A stretch of DNA of 64,000 bases, taken from contig NC_079881.1 in NCBI RefSeq assembly GCF_029227915.1, forward strand, positions 8,122,001-8,186,000. The letters are read 5' to 3'. This DNA comes from Hydractinia symbiolongicarpus. Its lineage: Eukaryota > Cnidaria > Hydrozoa > Anthoathecata > Hydractiniidae. The notes beneath the pieces are model-generated. The model was not told the origin of the DNA, made no database searches, and was given only the letters and a program-made list of their open reading frames with translations. Below are positions 25,301 to 33,632 of this stretch, one piece after another (position 1 is the first letter of the stretch; each line of letters opens with the position of its first letter). The position numbers and the translations under genes are program-made.

Positions 25301-28296
25301 CTATAAATGTTTCTAATTTTTCTTTTATATAGAAAGGTCAAAACCTGGAACCATTTTTAAATGCATTTATAACATCTTGTGAACCACCTGTAAAAAAACG
25401 ACTTCCAATCAAGTTAGTAACTTTTCTAAAGTTTTGTGCGACAAGTAACCCCCACGCAACACCTGGGAATCTGTTGCATTGTCTTGATAATGTTTTCACC
25501 TGGAACAGACTTTTTTGGTATTCTGAGATTGCCTTACGTTTTCTCTACTCTTAATTCGTCACCAAGAGTTGGTTAAAATATTTATTGTCAACCTCTTTCA
25601 TATTTTCGCAGATGTCCACCAACTCAAGGAATGTCAGGTCACAAAAGAAGAGACAGTAGAGTAAGCTCAATTTTATTTACACAATTTTAGAAGCACCAGA
25701 TAATGTTGCTCGATGTGCATAACTTCCTTATGAATTCAGTCTCGATATCCCTAATTCTTGTAAGAAAGAGCTTTGTGTATGTATCTTCTAGCGGCTAATT
25801 TTAAACTCCTAATGTTATGTTTATTCAATTTTTACAGTTCTTTTACAATTTTTTTTGCTAGGGTCCTTGTTTTTACACTAATATGAAACAAGAATTAGTA
25901 TTAGTCTTAATATTATAATCTTCATTTTAGATGTACCTCCCGCCTCCAGCGTGGTAAGTTATTAACTTCTGACGATGAGGTTTACCTGATGTTTTGAAAT
26001 AATAGCCTGTCTTTTACCCCTGTAAATAGAAATTAGTCTCACAAAAGGTTAAGAAAATCTATGTAACCTGTGATGACACTGCACCTTTAAAACAGAGTCT
26101 GCTACTGCTTGTTTTATTCTGTCAATTATCTATATTATAATGCCTGTATACGTCTGCCCGTCCGTCCGTCTGTCTGTCACGCAAAATGGTCGCTTAGCTG
26201 CGACGGGCGAACCCGTGGATTTTTCCACGAGATAACGACTAGTAAAAAAAATTTACGCTAAACCGCAAATTTTGCGGTTAATCGTTTTCTTATCAAAAAA
26301 GTCGTGAAATTTTCGCGAATTTTTCTGAAAAACTAACTACTATTTGTTGAATTTTGTGAATTAAAAACGCTCACTATGCCCTCTTTAGAGAAAGGCGCAC
26401 TTTTTTGCGAAGTAATTGGGTTACAGGGTCCCAACAGGGGGTAGTCTTTTTAATATCTAAGACCCGTTCTTTTAACTTGTTTTTTTATCTCAGGGCAAGA
26501 GACGTTCGGAGATCTTTATCAAGCACAAGTTCCGATACCTATACTGATTCTATATCAAGTGTCACACAATATATATTATATATAGGTAATGCTACTTCTT
26601 GGCAGTGTTCTTTTCGAAGTTACGCTTCATCGCACAGGTTTTTTTTGAACGTACTCTTATCGTTATAGCACGCAATCATGTGAAAGTTCCATCGTGGCTT
26701 CACCATTTCTTAATTTGCTTTCAATATCTTTGTAAAAACACCTTGGACGCGTTTGTAGAAAGGTATAATCCCCGTTTTTTGTCTATTTTCGTAATGAGCC
26801 GACCTAAAATAAATAAGGCTTTAGATTGTCAAAAAAAACTTTTAAAGAACCTTGAGTCTGTCAAAGTACCTTTTTTATCATAAGCAAAAAATTAGGCTCA
26901 GAATGGTGTTTTTTTTTTAAGAATTGTGTCTACTAGTAAAATTAGGATTCCTTATTAAAATCCCGCCATCCAGATTTCTGGTTATACATACATAGTATGA
27001 ATAACAACAATGAGTGGAATAATAAGCGGAGTTTTCTTCTAGATACGTTTCGTATAAACTTTCGTTAGTTACGGCTGAATTACAACTTGTCTCGTATATT
27101 CATTTAATTCGAGGTATGTAGTGAACCTTCTTAAAAATAAAACAAATCTTGAGAATTTAGTTTATCTTTTCGGTTATTATTAAATGGCTGTCAGTTTCTA
27201 AAAGAAAACTTCCTTTTTTTGGAGATTTATTTAAGAGTTTTATATTTCAGATATAATATTCTTTGATAATGATCCACCACGCACCGATTCCGATAAGGTG
27301 GAGAGACGCGATAAAACTGTGTCACAGATGCTCTCCTTCTTTCCTGGTACGTCGCATTATTTTATTGTATTTTATTATACTATTTTTTAGTTGTGCTTAT
27401 TGATTTGCTTATTGATTTGTTTAACCAGGTTTCGTATGTTTTATTTCTTTACGTGCTCGTGTTGTTGTTGCTTTTTTACGGACTGGAGTATTCTGAGCTG
27501 GCCGCTTTTACTTAATCTGATTGGCGGAGTTAATTCTATGCTAGGGAAAAGTTAAAAAATGTTACACTAACAGATTTAAGAGATTTTTAATTTGTTACCT
27601 CAGCGTGGATTAACACTCCCACTGGAAAGAATCTCTAGCTACAATCTATATCACTGACACTTTTTAGAGAGAGTGAAGAACGTAATAGGATGCGACAATC
27701 ACGATCACGCCATTAAAACTTTATTCGAGATGTTTCAGTATCCAAAGTTAAATAAACAGGTGTGTAGCGTTTTAATTGAAGCACAACAAAGATAGCCGGA
27801 CCGGATGATAATTTACCTTTTTTTTTATCGTTGTAGCTTCTCTTCATACTATTCGACGAGCTGCTTTTTGAACTTTTTCCAGAACTTCAACAACAGGTAT
27901 GCGCTTTTATCAGGGAAACTTTAAACGCTCACAAGTACGAAGATTCACGAAATTTAACGAAAACATTTGTGAGGTTCGAATAAGGTGCGAACGAAACTTT
28001 GTCGATTTCGAAAATTATGAAATTTGAGAAATTCGACAACTCTTGACATTTTAGGAGATTTTCGCGAGTTCCAAAAGTCTTGAAATTTATTTTCACGAAC
28101 ACAGTTTGTGAGAAGAACTGCATACAAAAATTTAAAATCTTAGTAAAAATACTACTAATTTTGTAAAAAATACAACAAAAAATCAAAAAATTTTCTCTAA
28201 GCAAAGTATTATTTTCAAAGTAAAAGTAATGCAAGAAATTACTTCACGCATTAAATTTGATTCCATCTTAACTTTCAGACGGAGAAGAATAGCTGA
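222..28296 (+). CDS. SNX14: Sorting nexin 14 (SNX14) orthologue, 36 coding exons, complete
   Basis: Coding exons: 222-298, 6072-6140, 6295-6352, 11914-11999, 13324-13351, 13695-13745, 13973-14028, 14287-14374, 14509-14593, 14740-14896, 15478-15598, 16035-16118, 16679-16793, 19390-19457, 19701-19788, 19906-19963, 20289-20355, 20441-20496, 20720-20805, 20957-21003, 23185-23325, 23848-23905, 24144-24165, 24240-24289, 24378-24478, 24976-25128, 25333-25412, 25612-25660, 25931-25953, 26494-26585, 26669-26762, 27043-27113, 27251-27346, 27668-27759, 27837-27896, 28279-28296 (TGA). All introns are GT-AG, phases join without a break, and the sum is 2745 nt (914 aa), close to vertebrate SNX14 (about 946 aa). 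The order is two N-terminal membrane helices, a Cys-rich segment, then PXA, RGS, PX and nexin-C domains. SNX14 family members are ER-anchored and act in lipid-droplet and endolysosome lipid handling (family knowledge). The start is the first ATG, followed directly by the membrane segment. Exon 7 is the weakest: the segment equivalent to the vertebrate Trp-Tyr-Arg before the second PXA block is not conserved, so its borders could shift. Confidence 0.95.
741..1096 (-). mobile_element. tRNA-derived SINE
   Basis: On the minus strand the element starts with a tRNA-like head (GTGGCGCCGTAGATTAGTAG at about 1094) and has a perfect RNA polymerase III B box, GGTTCGATTCC, about 60 nt in. A unique body follows, and it ends in an (ATCT)n tail that reads (GATA)n at 750-765 on +. 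A second copy of the same family, interrupted by a large insertion, lies at 45637-60529. It lies in SNX14 intron 1. Confidence 0.85.
1501..1752. repeat. Two diverged direct copies, period about 150 bp
   Basis: A block starting GAATGTATGG, followed by a CAA-rich run, GGGTGTTA and an AAGCATATTTTT stretch, is present at about 1501 and again at about 1651. The copies differ by substitutions and small indels. No coding content is visible. A related GAGGAGGGTGTCA motif recurs near 5015. Confidence 0.6.
1944..2961. mobile_element. Mariner/Tc-type MITE, copy 1 (1018 bp, TA target duplication)
   Basis: The termini are inverted: CAGTACTGTGAAAAGG on the left, and the right end reads CAATACAGTGAAAAG in reverse complement. 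Both are flanked by TA, the target of the Tc1/mariner superfamily. The inverted similarity extends through a CATCGTGGTTCGTG segment. There is no transposase ORF, so it is non-autonomous. The interior carries a tandem array at 2313-2660. Copy 2 is at 62264-62877. Confidence 0.82.
2313..2660. repeat. Tandem repeat inside the MITE, unit about 53 bp, ~6 copies
   Basis: Successive units contain GATAGAAATG, a T-run, AGATCGCATTTTAAAAG and TTTATAAGCGAAAAGCG. Matching points occur near 2359, 2411, 2465, 2519, 2571 and 2622. The other MITE copy has only about two to three units, in inverted orientation relative to the ends. Confidence 0.8.
3628..3769 (-). mobile_element. Short non-autonomous Helitron, tandem member 1
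   Basis: On the minus strand it begins TCCATATTATAATACCCGCA at 3769, carries a (GTCT)n-like segment, and ends with a hairpin (GGATTTTTCAACGGG type) and terminal CTAG at 3628, followed by T. TC...CTRR ends with a subterminal hairpin and A/T target are the Helitron hallmarks. Its 5' end directly abuts the CTAG of the next member. Confidence 0.75.
3770..3904 (-). mobile_element. Short non-autonomous Helitron, tandem member 2
   Basis: On the minus strand it begins TCTCTTTAATAATAGCCGTA at 3904 and ends CTAG at 3770, with a degenerate hairpin upstream. Both junctions read CTAG|TC with no spacer. It is 135 bp long and shares the hairpin and GACGGGC-type 3' segment with the other members. Confidence 0.75.
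3905..4652 (-). mobile_element. Non-autonomous Helitron, tandem member 3 (748 bp)
   Basis: On the minus strand it begins TCTATATAATAATACGCCAG at 4652, preceded by A. It then has a (GTCT)n run, a ~600-bp body with TGACGTCA motifs, and ends GTGGATTTTTCCACGGGC...CTAG at 3905. The body is shared with the truncated copy at 52215-52590. No Rep/helicase coding region is present. Confidence 0.78.
4654..6071. other. Remainder of SNX14 intron 1: nothing recognised
   Basis: AT-rich DNA without an ORF of interest. A GAGGAGGGTGTCA motif near 5015 resembles the 1.5-kb direct repeat. No exon, tRNA or complete transposon end was recognised. Confidence 0.4.
7320..10600 (+). mobile_element. Decayed one-ORF LINE (APE endonuclease + reverse transcriptase + zinc finger)
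   Basis: Several reading frames on + line up into one broken ORF. At 7588-8175 is an APE-type endonuclease (start SLNVGTLRGRAGEV, CIQEVRW, catalytic-region GGDFDGHLG), with an in-frame TGA at about 7748 and a frameshift near 7920. At 8237-9343 lie the linker and the first RT blocks (FGFVPGLGTTDAIF). At 9401-9937 are RT blocks with VLSPLLF and the catalytic YADDLVF, followed by a Cys/His finger (CGVCRKGVG...WVHKKC). At 10128-10590 is the C-terminal domain (IRRLNWLGHLERM). The 3' end is a (GATGAT)n tail, typical of RTE-like elements, so RTE-like is my best family guess. Multiple stops and frameshifts show it is dead. It sits in SNX14 intron 3 in the same orientation as the gene. Confidence 0.88.
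8714..9937 (+). pseudogene. LINE reverse transcriptase domain, broken
   Basis: Two adjacent frames, 8714-9346 and 9401-9937, carry the RT core. WEVVRKLKIGKAPG-like sequence opens the domain, FGFVPGLGTTDAIFFLRQ is the conserved fingers/palm block, and YADDLVF supplies the catalytic aspartates. The break around 9343-9400 is a stop/frameshift. The polypeptide continues into a Cys-rich finger just after the RT, a feature of this LINE group. Confidence 0.85.
10663..10678. repeat. G homopolymer, about 16 nt
   Basis: An uninterrupted run of G shortly after the LINE tail, in SNX14 intron 3. Its length may be a sequencing or assembly estimate. Confidence 0.8.
10680..11913. other. SNX14 intron 3 remainder: nothing recognised
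   Basis: AT-rich intronic DNA with no convincing ORF, repeat or RNA gene. Confidence 0.4.
12000..13323. other. SNX14 intron 4: nothing recognised
   Basis: AT-rich intronic DNA. A CAAGTTTG direct repeat near 12345 and a TATATA stretch near 12785 are the only local structure noted. Confidence 0.4.
13695..15598 (+). CDS. SNX14: SNX14 exons 6-11: PXA domain
   Basis: These exons encode residues ~107-292, the PX-associated (PXA) domain found in SNX13/14/19/25. Recognisable blocks are LSHDQGFVDQARY (exon 8), the Leu/Ile-rich helix that follows, LPYLLPRSELECRSAE at the exon 10/11 junction, and VNNLLLIFLDEE at the end of exon 11, equivalent to VNHLLIIFIDD in vertebrates. Exon 7 (13973-14028) joins exon 8 in phase but lacks the tryptophan usually present just before exon 8. 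Confidence 0.88.
16035..21003 (+). CDS. SNX14: SNX14 exons 12-20: linker, RGS domain and basic linker
   Basis: Exon 12 is the PXA-RGS linker. Exons 13-18 encode an RGS-type helical bundle (residues ~321-471): FMQFMKREGSLNILQFCLAV leads into EEFNKRS, and the last helices carry APLFRAYEHALDILEKIYAPL and QSEEFYALLCGD. The SNX14 RGS domain is considered not to act as a normal GAP (family knowledge). Exons 19-20 are a Lys-rich stretch (KAKKQKVK) and the start of an acidic linker. Intron 13 (16794-19389) holds a nested gene on the opposite strand and a LINE fragment. Confidence 0.88.
17141..17444 (+). mobile_element. 3' fragment of the same LINE family
   Basis: It repeats the end of the 7.3-10.6 kb LINE at high identity: IEDVIQIRRLNWLGHL, then the DLIVPGAKPRG(R)PRKTWQ region, with a 15-18-nt deletion after GGCACTTGGA. 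It keeps a fuller 3' end than that copy (GACGTTAAGCCGAGAATGATG and a GAT-repeat tail). This is typical 5' truncation after target-primed reverse transcription. It lies in SNX14 intron 13. Confidence 0.85.
17766..18875 (-). CDS. Nested intronless gene: four-helix membrane protein of unknown family
   Basis: A 369-codon uninterrupted ORF lies on the strand opposite SNX14, wholly inside SNX14 intron 13, starting ATG AAT CCA. Residues 1 to ~240 are polar, Ser/Thr/Asn/Lys-rich and probably disordered. The C-terminal third holds four hydrophobic helices (about 241-262, 277-297, 301-320, 340-360) with short loops and a short basic-polar tail, so the long N terminus is probably cytosolic. Cysteines occur in the loop between helices 1 and 2 (TTCTES). 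A minus-strand ATTAAA lies about 65 nt after the stop. An ORF this long is unlikely by chance in such AT-rich DNA, and the helix pattern supports a real protein. I do not recognise the family; a tetraspan receptor-modulator or MARVEL-like fold is only a guess. Lack of introns could reflect retroposition. Confidence 0.72.
   Translation of the reverse strand: MNPLKKKLFDIQSEKLRTYNELDNAINIYKATHNRRQKLYESQSPNARTMYTRRFPSTNAEAASSQDIKIERTLQRSQSLKLSPLTSYRSSQNSPFIVENKINTSNTFIQHNDNKNSEGSKNTDQGPSNITEDIYASIKMPKYTTKHKNNEITSTDHKPAVSTLDIANQIEALSDKAFIIKRNNFQISEKDSKNSAYDISNAVNKYSTLPDRTNYIENDVMSVRSMLYINSQSKQTAPLTKWTYTFFALSMWTFIVLCIEAIENKYTNTTCTESKKWWLGTCYVCLVAIATIAIVYFEHCKILETVFILFLNAVLLLLLHDVPLKCVLNDDDVVRTVTSIRAVVFFCLAAAIIILWIVNRIQLRKQNTS
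22615..23100. repeat. AT-rich minisatellite in SNX14 intron 20, unit about 60 bp, ~7-8 copies
   Basis: The repeating block contains TATACTACTTATATATAATA, then CTTGGGTTATATATAATAC. Units differ at one or two positions (for example TATAAAATAATA in three of them). It ends at ATTACCCAAATT near 23100, and a matching ATTACCCAAAT sequence precedes it near 22615. Confidence 0.85.
23185..25128 (+). CDS. SNX14: SNX14 exons 21-26: acidic linker and PX domain
   Basis: Exon 21 starts with a strongly acidic run rich in Asp/Glu (residues ~516-542) and then enters the PX fold at SYWHVIIANIDYIF. It continues with VYVFVINVER (exon 22), WQVVRKYNEFYVLDAKLR (exons 23-24), the LPPKR loop and FRLQEYLQKLV (exons 25-26). 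In canonical PX domains a basic RRYSEF-type motif binds phosphoinositide; here it is RKYNEF, as in SNX14-like proteins with weak or atypical lipid binding (family knowledge). Exon 23 is a 22-nt microexon, well supported by phase. Confidence 0.9.
23330..23730. repeat. (TTTG)n-rich low-complexity tract
   Basis: About 400 bp of T/G-rich DNA built from TTTG, TTG and TTTTC words, directly after the exon 21 donor site. It yields long Phe/Val/Leu/Cys reading frames in all three forward frames, which are artefacts of composition. Confidence 0.85.
25333..28296 (+). CDS. SNX14: SNX14 exons 27-36: linker and nexin C-terminal domain
   Basis: Exon 27 contains KGQNLEPFLNAFITSCE, nearly the vertebrate SNX14 sequence. 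Exons 30-36 form the nexin-C domain (residues ~770-910): VPSWLHHFLICFQYLCKNTL (exon 31), YKLSLVTAELQLVSYIHLIRD (exons 32-33), KTLFEMFQYPKLNKQL and FDELLFELFPELQ (exons 34-35). The last exon adds TEKNS and TGA. Exon 31 starts at the AG just before 26669; reading through the intron instead gives an ORF with no family match, so the spliced form is preferred. Confidence 0.9.
26129..26242 (+). mobile_element. 114-bp non-autonomous Helitron in SNX14 intron 29
   Basis: It starts TCTATATTATAATGCCTG after an A, has GTCCGTCCGTCTGTCTGTC, and ends in the hairpin CCCGTGGATTTTTCCACGAG, then ...ACGACTAG followed by T. These ends match the minus-strand members at 3628-4652. Confidence 0.78.
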
Positions 28297-31200
28297 TCTT
28301 GAATATCTTGGCGTCATCCTTCAAATGCTTTCACGTGGCCTGACAGCAAACTAGAGCCTGTTTAGTTATCCGGCTTTTAAAACTGGGGATTATTTCTAGA
28401 GTGAAGTATTACCTATGTGTGAGACTTAATAAGATAGTAAAGTGGTAAGCCTTGAAGGAAAAAAAATGGAAACAAAATTCCGTAGATAAGAAGAAATTTA
28501 ATGATCAAAGAATTTTTACCATGATGTCGTAAAAGGGTAGGATAGCCTTCGTACGACGATTTTTTCTTTACCTCGTATCAGATAACCTAATTGTTGGCTC
28601 ACAAATTTAAAACACTTTTTTTCGTTGGTTTTCTTAAGAATTATTTTGTATCAAATTTGTATTATGATAAGAAAACTTAATTATTTATTTTTATATTTTT
28701 TTAATTAAATTGAAATAACATTATTCTTCGTTTTCGTTTTTTTTGTCCGAAACGTTTGGTTTATATACAATTTTTGCACTACCACAGCGTCTTTAATGTT
28801 TTAACCCCTAAATTTTACATATTTTATTTGCAGAGGAATTTAAATTTTTGCGAACAATATCATGTTAACTCATCCCCAGGGCTTCTTATAACGCCTCTGA
28901 TATGCGGAAATTCTCCGTTGGTATGGGCGAAGAAGAGCTTTGGGGACAAAATTCGGGGTACTGTACGAAAACGAATGGAATAAATATCGCAGGCATAATT
29001 TTTAGCGTGACTTGTTTTAAAAAGAAACAAGAAAACCAGTTGGTTTGAGCACTGGTTAATCCGATCTTATAAATCAACCAAAATATGGTCATGAAAATCT
29101 GTCGATGCTAGAAAAAGAACTTGTATAGGAATATGAAATAGACTTCATAAGATAAACAATAATTAATACACTATAATAAATGCAACATTTTTTCTCATTA
29201 TAACTCTGTTATATTAGAAATAAATGAACAGCAAAAGCTTCAGTTTATCCTATGCATTCTTACATTGGCATTATGGCCTAAATTTAAAAAATTTGTGTGG
29301 TGAAAAGGTACATATTGCAAAAAAATTCAAATACCTTATATAAAACGTTAATTTCTAAATTTATAATTGTAAAGGTTACACCATTTCAACATCGCTGCAT
29401 AAGAACTACTCAGCCATTATTTTAACAGATTTTCAGGACCATTTGCGTATGTTAGCACAAGAAAAAATATATAAACAACAGATCGCCAAATTAAAGAAAT
29501 CCAGTTAAAAGTTAAAAGGTCAATTTAATTGTTTTAATAAAATAATCTATAAATAAGGAATTTACACTACATATGGTCTTGGTTTTACAAAATTTTTCCC
29601 GGTCAGATTGTCATGTGGTATAATTTTCAGACACGTTTCACGGCCAAACTCTCACAAAACAAGCTTTGATTAAACAAAAACTACAAGTATCTGAATGAAA
29701 GTAAGGCTAAATAGCAGAAACTCACCTAAAACTACACAATATGACAGGTTTGAAGTTAGAAAACAAAGATTCTGTGGAAAATTAAGCTCTTATTTATGAA
29801 GAAGCGAATGGGTGAACGGTGCGTTTTCTTTCAAATCATATTGACTACCCTGAAAAATACGGACCTGTAAATGGATTAAAATTTTCACGTGACACTTCCC
29901 GCCCGGGAAAACGCCTGAGCAAGCGCAAAAAAGAAAGATGTAAACCAAAACTTGTTTATAGCTATATACAATTTACAAATATAGCTATATATACACATGT
30001 ATGGTTCCATTACTTCAAAATTTAGCTAAATAAATCAGCAGGATTCTCTGGTGTTATTTCAACTTTACATCATATTTCCAAATGTATCAAAAGACGATCA
30101 ATACCATCGGACCATTTTTCTTCTTGTATATATATATAAACAAATATTCTGCTAAAGGATTACCTAATGTTTTTTTGTAAAAATCCAGTGAAATGCACAT
30201 CATGCATGGATATCAAAGGGATGCCGAAACAATAGTAATTTGAATGGAATTTTAATGCGCATCAAGATGAGTTCAATCTAAAACAAGGTTTTGTGAACAT
30301 TCTTGCTACAGGGGAATGTAATACACTTCATGCAACATAACAGATTTAAACTTCACCAGAAACCATAATCAGCTGGTTAGCTAAATAAACTCGTAGGAAA
30401 ATATATTGCAGTCTGCAGAAATAATTTTAAAATGTTTGCCATGCAACGGCACCAACAAGAATGTCGATGGAGGATCTGGGACTTTTTTGTAATGTTGCCC
30501 ACACACATCTTTTTAATGTGCAGTAAAGAAACTGCTAACTAGGCAGATTATGCTAATTAGGCGATTCTCTGATTTAAGAGTAAGGCGAAGCAATATTTAG
30601 GCTATATATAACATTTTTTAAAGATCCCAGTTCATCCCCTTTTGATACGCAAACACTAAATCTATCATTTTACCTTCCTGGATATAAAGCTAAGCTCTGC
30701 GTAGCAGCTATGTAAATAATTTAGAAAAGGCATGGGAGAGATTGGTACTTTTTAAGCGATTTTGCGTGGGTGATTCAAGCCACGTATGCTTTGATGGTGA
30801 AAATGGTGGAAAACAAATGATTCGCAAAAATAGGATTCTTTGATTTGGAATTTGTTAGCTTAATTAGGCATTCGCCATCCAAATTAGCCTAGATTATTAT
30901 GCTAATTAGCCTATAGCTGGCTAGCTGCTAGCCAGCTATAGGCTAGCTAGCTAGCTCTGTTAATTAGGGGCAGTTGTAGCTAGCTATAGGCTTATAGTTA
31001 GCTAGCTAGCTCCTGATGCTGTAGCTAGCTCCTGCTACAGCTAACTACAGCCTGTTATAGTTACAGCAGAGCAAGTAGGGTAGTGGTATAGTTCACAAGC
31101 ACTAGCTAGGTTAGCTAGCTACTAATCAAAAAATACAAAAGCATTTCACTCGTTTAGCTAACAAAATATATGTCAACAATATTTAGTTGCTAACAAAAGC

Positions 31201-31380
31201 TCTACCGAAAACTCTCTTTAAAAAATTTATAAGTAAGATCGACGCATGCGAGAGCAAAAATATATTTAAAAAATTAAACAAAAAGCATACCGTAACGCAT
31301 TAATATTGAGTCAAGGGATATTTAATTCACGCACCAATACCAAATGCGATATATTTTTGTCTACTTTGTTGCGACAGGTG
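28297..31380. other. SNX14 3' UTR and intergenic DNA: little recognised
   Basis: AT-rich. Possible poly(A) signals for SNX14 (AATAAA) occur at about 28979 and again near 29177 and 29220, so the transcript end cannot be fixed. From 30900 to 31080 the DNA is dense in GCTAGC words (see hairpin). No ORF was credible. Confidence 0.4.
30909..30943. repeat. Perfect inverted repeat, 15-bp arms, 5-nt loop
   Basis: GCCTATAGCTGGCTA pairs perfectly with TAGCCAGCTATAGGC across GCTGC. It lies in a GCTAGC-rich tract, so it may be part of a degenerate simple repeat, not a functional hairpin. Confidence 0.7.
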
Positions 31381-31390
31381 AATTTAAATG

Positions 31391-31430
31391 ACGAGCGAAC
31401 CCGTGGATTTTTCCACGGGCTAACGACTAG
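31391..31430 (+). mobile_element. Helitron 3' terminus
   Basis: GACGAGCGAA is followed by a perfect hairpin CCCGTGGATTTTTCCACGGG (31400-31419) and CTAACGACTAG, then T. The 5' end of this copy was not found, so it is either 5'-truncated or has an unfamiliar start. Confidence 0.7.
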
Positions 31431-31439
31431 TATTAATAT

Positions 31440-33632
31440 AGTGTATTATCAGTTTAATATACGCCATGTTTAAATTACCGTTATTGATGTAGACCATACC
31501 AAAAATCTTCAGGTAGCCGAGGACAGAGACAACATCGTTAATAATAACACTGTCATGTATGTCAATACTTTGGAGCTGGTAAATTATTCCCTAAGGATTT
31601 TTTTTCCATTTTTATGTACACTGCATTGACAATACAATGCATCGCTGTCATTTATGTGATCACTGATGAATATCCCATTCTCTCTGTTTTGTTTCGTTAT
31701 TGTTTACATCATACCGTCATTTTTAAATTTCTAACCGTGAGCATTGCTTAATTTACTCTTCTCCCGTGGCGACTGCTTCTTTTATCGCTATTAAGTTCAT
31801 ATCATCCCGTTTTGACTAAGATTTCCCCGATTTTCAGGTATTTTTCTCCGAAATTTTACGTATTGGACATTGTATTTTCTTAAAACCTAAATATGGATTA
31901 TACAGACCTGTAAATCTTTTTTAAAACATGAATTCTCAAAATGTTGATGACAAATCTTCACCTCTTTAGGTGGGTTTTCTCTTTTAATGTTACCTAACCA
32001 TTTTTTTCATATTTGACGGAAAACGAACAAAACTGATATTTTTTTCTCTTTTTTTTGTAAAAGTGTTATTACTACAACCAACAAGAAGGCCTTCGGCTTA
32101 AAGTTTCCGCCATTAGCAATAATCTGAAAAAGTACTGAACTTTGAAGAGAACTGAGTAATATGGGGAAACAAACTCATTGAATATTCTAAAATTTTAAAA
32201 TTAAATTTTTGATTATTATTGTAACTGTAAATCATAGCTAACTTAACTTACATAAACTTCATTTGTCTGTAAGAACAATTTTAAAAGAAAAATAATAAAC
32301 CTGAAAATTGATGAACAATAAAAACAAAATGAAAACAACAGCAAGGCTGAAAATTTATCGATTTTCTCCTTTTTCTCTGAAAAACAACTTGGAAAATATC
32401 TTTGGTGGCAGCAAACTATTTTCACATAATCAGTTACGAGAGGTTATTTTCAAACTACATATTCTTATTTTTTCTTTTATAAAACACTTGATATGATTTT
32501 ATAGCTATAATATATTATCTTTTACCAAAGATATTCAGCCTCAACAATCCTCTTTAAATTAAAATTCATGAATAATAAATTAGTTCTGCTGCATATAGCT
32601 TTAGTCTACGTGCTTGCAAAATTGTACAGAGGGAAATGACGTAATTATTAAAGGGAAACGTTAATAACATCAAAGATGGCGCATTATAAGACGATCTTCA
32701 TTATGCTACACTTAACTTTCGATAGCATATAAACTTAAAATAAAGTATTGTTCATTGGATAATAAAATAATTTGTTGCATTGTTAGGATTCTTATTGGCT
32801 TAAAACTCATTTTAGCCTCGTCTCAGAGGATTTAGGCTTTAGCCTGGATAAGTTTCGGACGTCCAGCCTAGCTGCGCTGTCTCTATCTCTCAATCTATCT
32901 CCTCAGGTGATTTTAAAGATCCCGCCTTCGCTGGCGGAAATCAACAACAACACACCAGCCCATTTTAACATATGCCCGATGATGTCAGAATATTTAATTA
33001 GTTTAAAACAGCTGTAAAAATAGGCTATTGCATAAATTTTAGTTGGAAAGAAAAATAAATGTATTTTTATAAATATATTAAGCATTTAAAACAAAAATTT
33101 AAAGAAGAAAAATTTAATGAATTTAAAGTGAACCACTCCTTTAATTACAAGCATAGACAAAAAAAACTGATGCAAATTCTTCGAAATTTAACCCTGCCTA
33201 TATTTTAAGAAAATAGTTCCGATTGACCATTTTAACCTAAAATTCTAATATTTTTATATCTAACATTTCGACATGTCTTAACAATTCAGAGTGGATAACT
33301 TGCATGTAATGCCGATCTCCAGGAAACGCTCGGTCCTTCCCCCTTACTTTCAGTCCACAATCGTAGACCAAATTAAGGAAACATAGACAGATTTTTCATA
33401 ATTTTTGAAACATGGCCAAATAGTCAATACTCTACAGTCGTTTAGGATGCATTGTACACAGGTAGAACAATTAACCTTTCTTTTTTCATTATTATTTTGC
33501 TCATCATTGCAGCCGCCCTATGGAAATCTACACATTACGGCATTTTTTTTATCACGACTATTTTCATAATATCTAATTTCTTTAAAGATTTGTTAAAATA
33601 TATACCTAAAAAATTTATTTAGAAACATTCTT
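31440..33632. other. Intergenic DNA between SNX14 and the MBOAT7-like pair: nothing recognised
   Basis: AT-rich with no supported exon. Short ORFs here have low-complexity composition. The two genes are convergent (SNX14 on +, MBOAT on -), so 3' regulatory sequence for both should lie here. Confidence 0.4.

Noticed and set aside
26405-26668. ORF continuing SNX14 exon 30 into the following intron
   Set aside because: Splicing at 26585/26669 restores the conserved nexin-C sequence; the read-through tail has no match to the family.
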